Origin: Alphaproteobacteria bacterium
Lineage (GTDB): Bacteria; Pseudomonadota; Alphaproteobacteria; Sphingomonadales; Kordiimonadaceae
Assembly: GCA_006226495.1 (NCBI GenBank)
Contig: SBGU01000005.1
Span: forward strand, 62,001-126,000
Reading direction: 5' to 3'
DNA length: 64,000 nt
Under the pieces are notes generated by a model that had not been told where the DNA came from, did no database searches, and saw nothing but the letters and a program-made list of their open reading frames with translations. Below are positions 26,490 through 34,072 of the stretch, in pieces. Position numbers and translations under genes: made by a program. Within the stretch, counting starts at the first letter, position 1; every line of letters starts with the position of its first letter.

Positions 26490-27829
26490 ACTCCCACAAC
26501 ACCCAGGGGTTCGGCGCTCTGCCAGCCGCCCCGGGTAAAATCAGGTACATCGATACTGGTGCTGCGGTTGGCGACACTGGCCGCAGACAAAGGGCCGATG
26601 GCCGACCAGGCCGCCGCGTCATAAACCGACTGGTCAAGCGCTTCGCCCGCGCGCAGGCAACTGACCAGCCGCCACATCATCACCATGTCCATGCCGCCAT
26701 GGCCGCCGTGGCGGGCGGCCAGCTCGGCGCTTGCGCGCCAGAGCGGATGGTCGTAGCGGTCGAACCAGGGCTCCATATCGTGCTGCCATTCGGTATGGCT
26801 GTCCGGCCCGGCACCGGCACCCAAGGCAATACGGTCCGGGAAGCCCGCAAAAATGCCCTTCGTGCCCTGCACAAGGTTGAGCCGGCTGTAGGGCCGCGCG
26901 GTCGTGGTGTCGTGCTGCACCATGATGCTGCGACCAAGTTTGGTCTTGATCAGGCTGGTGTTCATGTCGCCGGTCACATAGGCCGCCTTGTTGCGGGCAT
27001 GGTCCGGCGCAAAGCTGGCGCGGGCATAGGCCGCCCGGCCCAAGGCGGGCGAGCTTATGGACGTCAGATAATCGAACCGGTCGCCCCGGTTGATATTCAT
27101 ATATTGCGCGATGGGCCCCAGCCCGTGGGTCGGATACAGGTTGCCGTCCCGCCGTGTGTGCCAGGGTGTGCGCCAGGAACCGGTGCCGCGCTTGATGTCC
27201 TTCATCTGCCAGCGCAGGTCGTGGATATAGGCGCCCTCGCCGTGGGTCAGGTCACCGAACAGGCCCTGCCGCACCATATTCAGTACCATCAGCTCGGTCC
27301 GGCCGTAGCAGCAGTTCTCCAGCATCATGCAATGTTTCTGCGCGGCTTCGGCAGCGTCGACGAGCGCCCAGCAGCCTTCGATGGTCTGGGCCGCCGGCAC
27401 CTCGATGAAGGCATGTTTGCCGCTCGCGAGGGTTTCGACCCCCATGGGCACATGCCATTCCCAGGGTGTGGCGATCAGCACCGCGTCGATATCGCCCCGG
27501 TCCAGAAGCGTGCGGTAGGCATGCTCGTCGCCATGCACAAGGGCCGGGCGGTAACCGCGTTCCGCCTCGACATGGCTGGCGGATTTTTCAAGAAGGTCCT
27601 CATACAGGTCGCAGAGGGCGACAATCTGCACCCCGTCCAGCATGGCAAGGCTGCGCACATGTTCGTACCCGCGATCACCAACCCCGATGATGCCGAAACG
27701 CACGCTATCCATGGGCGCAGCCTTCAGGCCGGCGACCGATCTTTGCGTCGCGGCACGGGCTGGTGCGGCCACAATGGCACCGGTGGCGGCGGCGCCGATC
27801 AGGAACTGGCGACGGTCAAGCCTGGTCAT
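26486..27829 (-). CDS. Gfo/Idh/MocA-family GH109 alpha-N-acetylgalactosaminidase
   Basis: This 447-residue protein starts with a twin-arginine signal ([17 protein letters not shown], cleavage near ARA) and then a Rossmann NAD domain with GIIGVGDRG (46-54) and a GFO/IDH C-terminal domain. The order [23 protein letters not shown] and DHPLWR is the GH109 pattern; these enzymes use tightly bound NAD to hydrolyse alpha-GalNAc by redox chemistry and are exported folded by Tat, in agreement with the signal. It overlaps the EamA gene by 14 bases and agaZ by four. Start at 27829 rather than 27934 because the Tat motif begins there. Confidence 0.87.
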   Translation of the reverse strand: MTRLDRRQFLIGAAATGAIVAAPARAATQRSVAGLKAAPMDSVRFGIIGVGDRGYEHVRSLAMLDGVQIVALCDLYEDLLEKSASHVEAERGYRPALVHGDEHAYRTLLDRGDIDAVLIATPWEWHVPMGVETLASGKHAFIEVPAAQTIEGCWALVDAAEAAQKHCMMLENCCYGRTELMVLNMVRQGLFGDLTHGEGAYIHDLRWQMKDIKRGTGSWRTPWHTRRDGNLYPTHGLGPIAQYMNINRGDRFDYLTSISSPALGRAAYARASFAPDHARNKAAYVTGDMNTSLIKTKLGRSIMVQHDTTTARPYSRLNLVQGTKGIFAGFPDRIALGAGAGPDSHTEWQHDMEPWFDRYDHPLWRASAELAARHGGHGGMDMVMMWRLVSCLRAGEALDQSVYDAAAWSAIGPLSAASVANRSTSIDVPDFTRGGWQSAEPLGVVGV

Positions 27830-28730
27830 GGGCCCCACCCCGGATGTCGGCTTCTTCGGGTTCGGCGGCCAGAAGGCCGGCGGCGACCAGCGCCAGGATG
27901 ATGCCGGCCAGCCGGTACCCGCCCGGCACCACACCCAGAAGCGCGAGCGAGATGATCGCGGTCGTCAGCGGCGCGCCGGCGTTGGTGAGCGGCGAGACCA
28001 CCATGGCCTTGCCGTACCGGAAGGCATACACAAGGCACAGGGCGCCGATGGAGTTGAGAATCTGGATCAGCGCCGCGAACCAGGGTCCGCCAAGGCCGAA
28101 ACCCCAGCTCACGGGTGCCGAGAAGTCGGTCATCCACAAGGCGACGGGGATCAGCGCAAGGCCCGTGACCATCATGTAGAAAAAGATGCTTTCGGCCTGC
28201 ATGGTCTCGTTCGAAAGCTTCATGAAAAAGGCTTGCACGCCCCAGGCACCCAGCACGACAAGCGCCAGCACATACCATTCCGCGCCATACGAGCCCGCGC
28301 CTTCGGTGCCGCTATAGTCAAACAGCGGCAAGGCAACAAGCGCGAGCACAATGCCCAGAAGCCCGAGGCCCGTGGTGCGTTCGCGCAGGAAAAAGAAGGA
28401 CAGGAGGATGGTCACGATGGGCGACAGCGAAATGACCGGGAAGATCAGGTACGCGGGGCCGGTTTGCACCGCATGGAACAGGACCATCTGGCCGCCGCTG
28501 CCCAAAAAACCGATGATGCAGCCATAGATGACCGAGCGTTTGTCATACTGCAGTCTCCAGCCGATGCGGCGCAGGGCCACGATAGCCGGCGGGATCATGG
28601 TGACCGCCCACACGCAATAGACCAGGGTTTCCGGGAACCCGTTTTCGGACGAGATGCCGGTAAAGGCGCCCCACAGGCCCCAGAAGACCATGGTGACAAA
28701 GGCGTAGATGAGCCAGGGTTTATTCTGCAT
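27816..28730 (-). CDS. EamA/DMT-superfamily permease (candidate sugar importer)
   Basis: A 304-residue membrane protein with ten helices forming two EamA repeats, ending in [17 protein letters not shown]. The N-terminal [25 protein letters not shown] segment is typical of the DMT group. Its position between GH27 and GH109 genes in a sugar-use operon suggests it carries GalNAc or galactose across the inner membrane, but no DMT member is known to me to do this, so the substrate is inferred. Gaps of 13 bp (to GH27) and an overlap (to GH109) show tight coupling. Confidence 0.85.
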   Translation of the reverse strand: MQNKPWLIYAFVTMVFWGLWGAFTGISSENGFPETLVYCVWAVTMIPPAIVALRRIGWRLQYDKRSVIYGCIIGFLGSGGQMVLFHAVQTGPAYLIFPVISLSPIVTILLSFFFLRERTTGLGLLGIVLALVALPLFDYSGTEGAGSYGAEWYVLALVVLGAWGVQAFFMKLSNETMQAESIFFYMMVTGLALIPVALWMTDFSAPVSWGFGLGGPWFAALIQILNSIGALCLVYAFRYGKAMVVSPLTNAGAPLTTAIISLALLGVVPGGYRLAGIILALVAAGLLAAEPEEADIRGGAHDQA

Positions 28731-28743
28731 GCTTCAGCCTTCC

Positions 28744-30042
28744 CTATTTGCCGGCATCGCGCAGCAGCAGGACCTTGGCTTCATGGCCGATCACTTCCGC
28801 CGTGTAGGGAATTTCGAAGTTGCCCTTGTCTTCGTGCGCCCACAGGTCGCGCACGGCCACCTTTTCCCAGGGCAGGCCCAGGTCGCGGTGCCAGTTGACC
28901 GTGATGTCCGCCGTGGTGCCGTTGCGGTTCAGAAGGGCGACCGCATAACTGCCGTCCGCCAGTTCTTTGGCATAGACCTCGTAATCGCCGTCATCGCGCA
29001 CCTTCCGGGCCTGATGGCCGGCCGGGTCCTGGCTGATGGCGATCACTTCACGGTTGGTCAGGGTTTCCAGCGTATAGGGATCGAGGTTGCGCACATCCGA
29101 CCCCACCAGCATGGGCGACGCCAGCATGGCCCACATGGAAAAATGGGTGCGATATTCGATGTTGGAGGCGCCGGCACCCACCAGGGTTTTGCTTTTGCCG
29201 TCAAGGCCGACAATCAGCATATCGAAATCGTTCCACTGGCCCGGCTTGGCATATTTGCTCAGCTCAATGCCCCGGTCGATCATGTCCAGCACGTCGAAAT
29301 AATATTGTTCGCGGTTTTCGGGATAATCGAAATCGTCCGAGATATCCTGCCCGATGCGCCAGTGGTTGGCGCCGATATCGCCGGCCCATTCCCAGATATT
29401 GGCCCAGCCGCAGTGGCAGGTGTGGTAAACCACATCCTGTTTTTCGGCCATCAGGGCCTTGGACATTGCCAGGAAATCGCGGCGCACCACATCGGCCGGT
29501 TCGTTGGCGTGCGAGCAGCAGGCATCATATTTCAGATGGTCGATACCCCAGGAGGCGAACATGTCGGCATCCTGTTTTTCGTGCCCGCCGCTGCCGGTAT
29601 AACCCGCGCAGGTGTCCTTGCCGGGGCCGGAATAGATGCCCAGCTTCATGCCCTTCTGGTGCGCATAGTCGGCCAGATATTTGATGCCGCGCGGGAATTT
29701 TTCCGGGTCATATTCGAGCGGATTGTCGTTGCGGCTGCCCTTATAGCGCTGCCAGCCGTCATCCAGGTTCACATAGATATAGCCCGCGTCGCGCATGCCG
29801 TTTTCGACCATGGCGTCGATGGTCTCAACAACCAGCTTTTCATTGATATTGACACCGAACCCGTTCCAACTGCTCCAGCCCATGGGCGGGGTCTTGGCAA
29901 GGCCGTTCGAAAGGTTCAACTGTTCAAAATGGGTGACCTTTTCGGGCGAGGCCGGCTCGGTCGCCACCGCGGTATGCGCCAGCGCAAACACCGCAAGGGC
30001 GGCAAGGGTTCCCGTTTGAACGGATTTCAGAAATGTCATCAT
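28744..30042 (-). CDS. GH27 alpha-galactosidase / alpha-N-acetylgalactosaminidase (exported)
   Basis: A 432-residue secreted enzyme with a signal peptide (MMTFLKSVQTGTLAALAVFALAHTAVA) and a GH27 barrel: TPPMGWSSWNGFG (51-63), nucleophile Asp173 in LKYDACC, acid/base Asp233 in WRIGQD, then a C-terminal beta domain. Substrate recognition loop residues read TCHCGW (208-213), where alpha-galactosidases have CEW; the Glu and Trp that contact the 2-OH are replaced by His and Cys, which would leave room for a 2-N-acetyl group. I therefore lean to alpha-GalNAc activity, but this is an inference. Periplasmic or outer-membrane location. Confidence 0.88.
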   Translation of the reverse strand: MMTFLKSVQTGTLAALAVFALAHTAVATEPASPEKVTHFEQLNLSNGLAKTPPMGWSSWNGFGVNINEKLVVETIDAMVENGMRDAGYIYVNLDDGWQRYKGSRNDNPLEYDPEKFPRGIKYLADYAHQKGMKLGIYSGPGKDTCAGYTGSGGHEKQDADMFASWGIDHLKYDACCSHANEPADVVRRDFLAMSKALMAEKQDVVYHTCHCGWANIWEWAGDIGANHWRIGQDISDDFDYPENREQYYFDVLDMIDRGIELSKYAKPGQWNDFDMLIVGLDGKSKTLVGAGASNIEYRTHFSMWAMLASPMLVGSDVRNLDPYTLETLTNREVIAISQDPAGHQARKVRDDGDYEVYAKELADGSYAVALLNRNGTTADITVNWHRDLGLPWEKVAVRDLWAHEDKGNFEIPYTAEVIGHEAKVLLLRDAGK

Positions 30043-30069
30043 GTCACTCCGGCTGGTCTTTATTCAGGT

Positions 30070-30092
30070 GAACCGGCACCGAAGTGCCGGCC
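30070..30092 (-). terminator. Stable UUCG hairpin between TonB receptor and GH27 genes
   Basis: Minus-strand CCGGCAC-TTCG-GTGCCGG (30090-30073) forms a 7-bp stem with a UUCG tetraloop. No U-run follows, so it may stabilise or stall RNA rather than terminate it. Confidence 0.5.
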
Positions 30093-30107
30093 CCTTGAGG
30101 CTACTCG

Positions 30108-30143
30108 AAAAAAGCCGGCAGGGCCCGATCGGGGCCCCGCCGG
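30108..30143 (-). terminator. Strong rho-independent terminator after the TonB receptor gene
   Basis: On the minus strand CCGGCGGGGCCC (30143-30132) pairs with GGGCCCTGCCGG (12 bp with one G-U), loop CGATC, followed by CTTTTTT. It lies 7 bp after the receptor stop (30150), before the GH27 gene, and would let the receptor be made in excess over the downstream enzymes. Confidence 0.85.
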
Positions 30144-30149
30144 AGGCCC

Positions 30150-32897
30150 CTAAAATGTGTAGCTTGCGCCCAGGAAGAAGCTGCGGCCCCAGGTTTCGAA
30201 ACCGGACACCAGCCGCGGGTCGCCCAGAAACGCGCGCTCCTTGGCGTTCGTCAGGTTGTTGCCCTTGGCATAGATGTCGACCTGTTCGGTCAGGTGGTAA
30301 CTGAGGGACGCCGACACCCAGGTAACCGCTTCGCCGGTCGAGGGCACACCTTCGATGGGGCTATAAAGCGCCACGATGGTCTTGCCGCTATAGTCCGCCG
30401 AAACCATGGCTTCGAACTTGTCGTTCTGGTAAAGGCCGGCCAGCGAATAGGCGTGTTTGGATACCCCTTCGAGCCCTTCCTCGACCCCGTCGATCCTGGC
30501 CTTGGTGTCGGTGTAGGTATAGTTGGCGATGATGCCGAAGCCGTTCTGGAAGAAATACTGCAGCCCGACCTCGACGCCCTTCACCTTGGCGCTCTGGCCG
30601 TTGACCGGCTGTTCGACATAAAATTCCTGGCCCGCGATCGGCACGTCATAGCTGCCCTGCGAGGTAACGAAACCGTCGATATCCTTCCAGAACAGGGCCG
30701 CGGTCAGGGCCGAGCCTTCCTGGAAATACCACTCGAGCGCAAGGTCGGCCTGTTTGGCACTGATCGGCTTCAGGGCGACATTGCCGTCGATATACATGGA
30801 GAAATCGCCGTCATAGGCATAATCCTCGCGGGTCGGCGCCAACTGGTTCAGGGACGGGCGCGCCATGGTTTTGGCCGCCGCAAAGCGGAGCAGCAGGTCT
30901 TCCTGCAGCCAGTAACCCAGGTTCATGCTGGGCAGGAACCGGGTGTAGCTGCCGCTGTCGGATTTCTCGACCGCTTCCGAATAGGTGACATCATAGTGGC
31001 TGGTGGCGCCACCACTGTCGACAAACACGATGCTGGTGATTTCGTTCACCGCATAATCGACACTGGTGCTGGTATGCACAAGCCGGGCGCCGACGTTCGC
31101 GAACCAGCTTTCGCCTTCAAGGTCCACCTGCGCGTAACCGGCCCAGGTTTCTTCATCGACCGCATAGGATTTCACCGGGTTGCGCACCGGGGTCATCAGG
31201 TCGGAATAGTTTTCCGGGTAGGTGATGCCGTTGATGGTCTGGCCATCCGATGCCCTGAGCGCTTCCCAGTAGGCATCCAGATCGAAAACCACGAAGGTGC
31301 GCGGGAAATCACCGTCCACGCCGGCCATGAAATTGTCGATCGGCATCGGGCGCACCACATCCACACCCACGTCGCCGAAGGTGAAGGGATAGTCGCAATA
31401 GTTACAGGCGTTCTCCAGGTTGTCGACCGTGTCGCGCACCTTTTTGCGCTTGGTGTAGGCGCCGCCGAACTTGATGGCGGCGACATAATCCATGTTGGGC
31501 GTGAAGTCGAAATCGAGGGTCGAGCCCGTAACTTCGTCGCGCACGTCGGTGCCGCCAAGCTCGGCCCAGTGCACGCCATAATCGTCGTTGCCGAGTTCAG
31601 CGAGCGAACGGCCGTCTTCAAGCTCCATCACGATATTGGGCAGGCCGTTTTCATTGAGGCTGAAATAACCGGTATGATCGCCCGCGGCGCCAGCCACGAC
31701 CCAGCTATCCTTGCCGCCCGACAGGCGCTTGGCCTTCGAATAATAGACATCACCCATGATGCGGAAATTGTCGGTCACATCATATTTGCCGTTCCAGCCC
31801 ATCTGGTAGGTGTCCACCACCCGGTGTTCGACGCGGGTCACCTGTTCGGGCACCAGGCCATGCACGGTCATGCTGGTCACAAGGCCGTTGTCGACGACAA
31901 TGTCGCTCCAGTTGCCATAGTCGCCGGCATCGCTGCCGTCATAATATTCGACATAGAAGGATTCGTTGTAACCCGACGCCGGGGAATCGAGCCGGGTAAA
32001 CAGGCCGTCAAAGGTCATCTCGAGCCGGTCGTTGGGCTTGAACTGCAAGGCACCAGAGACCGCCCAGCGTTTTTTCTGTTCGATCCAGGTACCGACCGAA
32101 TAACAGCAGGGTGAGGTCAGCACATCGGCGCTGCCAAGCTGGCCTTCGGCACCGACGTCCTCGGCCGACGGCCAGTCCTGGTTGAAGAACATTTCGCCAA
32201 GCCCGTCCGAGCGCACGGTCTTGTCCTGGTAGGTCATGCCGACAAGGAAACCGACCGTGTCGTCCGCAAATGTCTGGCTGATGACACCCGAGACCTTGTA
32301 GCCTAGGTCTTTCGACAGGGTGTTATAGTCGCTTTCGCCCCGGATGGCGGCGTTGAAGCCGGACCGGTCCAAGGGGCGGGCCGAGCGCAGGTTCACCGAA
32401 CCGCCGATGCTGCCTTCAAGTGCGGCGGCTTCGGGCGACTTCAGCACATCGGCACCCGAAATCACCTCGGACGGCAGCACGTCGAAGGCAAAATCCCGGC
32501 CGTCGTCGTCGGTGGCCAGGATGCGGTTATTCAGGGTGACGATGCTGTATTGGGGCGGCAGGCCGCGCACCGTGACATACTGGCCCTCGCCGCCATGGGC
32601 GCGGGAAATGGTGATGCCGGTGATATGCTGCAGCGAATCCGCGACGTTGGCATCGGGGAACTTGCCCAGTTCCTCTGCCGAAATGGAATCAAGCACCTGG
32701 CGCGCGTCGCGTTTGGTCGCAAGCGAGCGTTCAAGGCTCGCGCGTTTGCCGGTGACGATAATTTCCTCAAGGGTCAGGTTGGCATCGTCCGTGGTATCGG
32801 ATGTTTCCTGCGCCAGGGCACCCTGGCTGAAAATGCTGAGGCCGAGCACGCCATAAAGCGCCGTTCGCGAGGCCAGGCTGGACAGTTTAATGGTCAT
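30150..32897 (-). CDS. TonB-dependent outer-membrane receptor (sugar-uptake type)
   Basis: A 915-residue receptor. Signal peptide (1-30, cleavage near ALAQ|E), a TonB-box-like EEIIVTGKR (44-52), a plug domain (about 60-190; PDANVADSLQHITGITISRAHG; GQYVTVRGLPP) and a long beta-barrel ending in GASYTF, with the final Phe needed for insertion. It sits at the head of the GalNAc operon, so it likely imports alpha-GalNAc/alpha-Gal oligosaccharides across the outer membrane, energised by TonB/ExbBD. A strong terminator follows. The upstream region holds repeats and a palindrome that probably control it. Confidence 0.93.
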   Translation of the reverse strand: MTIKLSSLASRTALYGVLGLSIFSQGALAQETSDTTDDANLTLEEIIVTGKRASLERSLATKRDARQVLDSISAEELGKFPDANVADSLQHITGITISRAHGGEGQYVTVRGLPPQYSIVTLNNRILATDDDGRDFAFDVLPSEVISGADVLKSPEAAALEGSIGGSVNLRSARPLDRSGFNAAIRGESDYNTLSKDLGYKVSGVISQTFADDTVGFLVGMTYQDKTVRSDGLGEMFFNQDWPSAEDVGAEGQLGSADVLTSPCCYSVGTWIEQKKRWAVSGALQFKPNDRLEMTFDGLFTRLDSPASGYNESFYVEYYDGSDAGDYGNWSDIVVDNGLVTSMTVHGLVPEQVTRVEHRVVDTYQMGWNGKYDVTDNFRIMGDVYYSKAKRLSGGKDSWVVAGAAGDHTGYFSLNENGLPNIVMELEDGRSLAELGNDDYGVHWAELGGTDVRDEVTGSTLDFDFTPNMDYVAAIKFGGAYTKRKKVRDTVDNLENACNYCDYPFTFGDVGVDVVRPMPIDNFMAGVDGDFPRTFVVFDLDAYWEALRASDGQTINGITYPENYSDLMTPVRNPVKSYAVDEETWAGYAQVDLEGESWFANVGARLVHTSTSVDYAVNEITSIVFVDSGGATSHYDVTYSEAVEKSDSGSYTRFLPSMNLGYWLQEDLLLRFAAAKTMARPSLNQLAPTREDYAYDGDFSMYIDGNVALKPISAKQADLALEWYFQEGSALTAALFWKDIDGFVTSQGSYDVPIAGQEFYVEQPVNGQSAKVKGVEVGLQYFFQNGFGIIANYTYTDTKARIDGVEEGLEGVSKHAYSLAGLYQNDKFEAMVSADYSGKTIVALYSPIEGVPSTGEAVTWVSASLSYHLTEQVDIYAKGNNLTNAKERAFLGDPRLVSGFETWGRSFFLGASYTF

Positions 32898-33017
32898 GTT
32901 TCCCCACCTGTTTCCGGTGTTTCATCTTTATGAAGGGCCATGATGCGATCCTATCCCGAAACCGGGGCCGACACGGCGCCTCCTCCCGAAACGAATGGTA
33001 ATGAAACATTCATGGCA

Positions 33018-33049
33018 GGCAAACATTATCAAACTGAAACATTATGAAA
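33018..33049 (-). promoter_or_regulatory. Candidate AgaR operator: two tandem 16-bp TTTS-ATAATG-TTTS repeats
   Basis: Read on the minus strand, TTTCATAATGTTTCAG (33049-33034) is followed in register by TTTGATAATGTTTGCC (33033-33018), 12 of 16 bases identical; a third ATGTTTCAT core follows near 33002-33010. DeoR-family regulators often bind repeated TTTC/G half-sites. It lies about 120-150 bp upstream of the TonB receptor start. No binding data are known. Confidence 0.5.
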
Positions 33050-33123
33050 TTTTAAAACGCTATAAAATGAAAGATCGAAGCATTCAATTGAAGCCTGGCA
33101 CCCGGGTAAACGCACCCTGAAGA

Positions 33124-33139
33124 TGTTGCATATGCAACA
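33124..33139. promoter_or_regulatory. Perfect 16-bp palindrome TGTTGCATATGCAACA
   Basis: Both arms (TGTTGCAT / ATGCAACA) match without a mismatch. It lies between the TonB receptor operon and the divergent DUF4336 gene and looks like a dimeric repressor site; no regulator with this site was recognised. Confidence 0.6.
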
Positions 33140-33236
33140 GATTCGCCACAGATTCGCCGATGAACCGATGCCCCGATGAGCTGATGAACCAATGAACTGA
33201 TAAACCAATGACCCGATAAACCGATGACCCGATGAA
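33137..33236. repeat. Tandem repeats: 11-mer x2 then ten phase-locked 8-mers
   Basis: ACAGATTCGCC occurs twice in tandem (33137-33147, 33148-33158). From 33157 to 33236 ten consecutive octamers follow with no slip: CCGATGAA, CCGATGCC, CCGATGAG, CTGATGAA, CCAATGAA, CTGATAAA, CCAATGAC, CCGATAAA, CCGATGAC, CCGATGAA; consensus about CCRATRAN. The array is in the intergenic region between the TonB receptor and DUF4336 genes (32898-33317), which otherwise has no gene. Confidence 0.85.
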
Positions 33237-33317
33237 CCGGCAAGGCATGGTTGGCCATATGGACCATGGCGGCGCGCCCTGACCATGTTATCCTCGCCAT
33301 GCTATAAGGACATCATG

Positions 33318-34010
33318 ATGCTGAAACCCTTCGCACAGGATATCTGGACCGCCGACGGCGCCACGGTGGCGGTGGCCGGTTTCTGTTACCCGACCCGCAT
33401 GGCGGTGATGCGGCTGGCGGGCGGCGGGCTGTTCATCTGGTCGCCGGTTGCCCTCACCGACACGCTCATGACCGAGGTGGAGACCCTGGGCACGGTCCGG
33501 CATATCGTCGCGCCCAATTCGCTGCATCATCTGTATCTGGCCGACTGGAAGACCGCCTGGCCCGAGGCCCGGCTGTATGCGGCCCCCGGCGTCGCCAGAA
33601 AACGCCCCGACCTTGCCTTCGATGCCACGCTTGGCGACCTGCCGGTGCCCGACTGGGGCGACGAGATCGAGCATGTGATCCTGCACGGCAATGCCATCAC
33701 CCGCGAGGTGGTGTTTTTTCACGCCACCAGCGGCACGGTGCTGTTCACCGACCTGTTGCAGCAGTATCCCGCGGGCTGGTTCCGGGGCTGGCGCGCCCTT
33801 GTGGCCCGGCTCGACCTGATGCTGGAGGCCGAGCCGGCGGTGCCGCGCAAATTCCGCCTGGCCTTCCTGAACCGGCGCACGGCGCGCACGGCGCTGGCCC
33901 GCATCCTGGACTGGCCGGCCCGGCGGGTGCTGATGGCGCACGGCACCCCGGTATTGGCGGACGCGGCGGCCTTCCTGAAACGTGCCTTCGCCTGGCTGGG
34001 CACACCCTGA
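33318..34010 (+). CDS. DUF4336 domain protein
   Basis: A 230-residue soluble protein with the DUF4336 pattern: MLKPFAQDIWTADG at the start, GFCYPTRMAVMRLAGGGLFIWSPVAL, ETLGTVRHIVAPNSLHHLYL and HATSGTVLFTDLLQQYP. The family looks like a metallo-beta-lactamase-related fold lacking a full metal set (the first His pair HHLYL is kept); its role is unknown. I use the ATG at 33318, which has AGGA at seven bases; 33315 is an alternative. It is divergent from the TonB receptor operon and convergent with the giant RTX gene. Confidence 0.8.
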   Translation: MLKPFAQDIWTADGATVAVAGFCYPTRMAVMRLAGGGLFIWSPVALTDTLMTEVETLGTVRHIVAPNSLHHLYLADWKTAWPEARLYAAPGVARKRPDLAFDATLGDLPVPDWGDEIEHVILHGNAITREVVFFHATSGTVLFTDLLQQYPAGWFRGWRALVARLDLMLEAEPAVPRKFRLAFLNRRTARTALARILDWPARRVLMAHGTPVLADAAAFLKRAFAWLGTP

Positions 34011-34016
34011 AAGCAA

Positions 34017-34041
34017 AAGGGGCCCGTTGCCGGCGCCCCTT
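34017..34041 (-). terminator. Terminator of the giant RTX gene
   Basis: AAGGGGC (34017-34023) pairs with GCCCCTT (34035-34041). On the minus strand the hairpin is followed by TTTTGCTTT, in the gap after the giant gene stop (34073). Confidence 0.6.
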
Positions 34042-34072
34042 CCCCGCCGGCCACGCTGCCGGCTCCCCCCGA

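Noticed and set aside
33157-33236. CRISPR array
   Set aside because: The repeats are 8 bp with no spacers and vary between copies; no cas genes are present.
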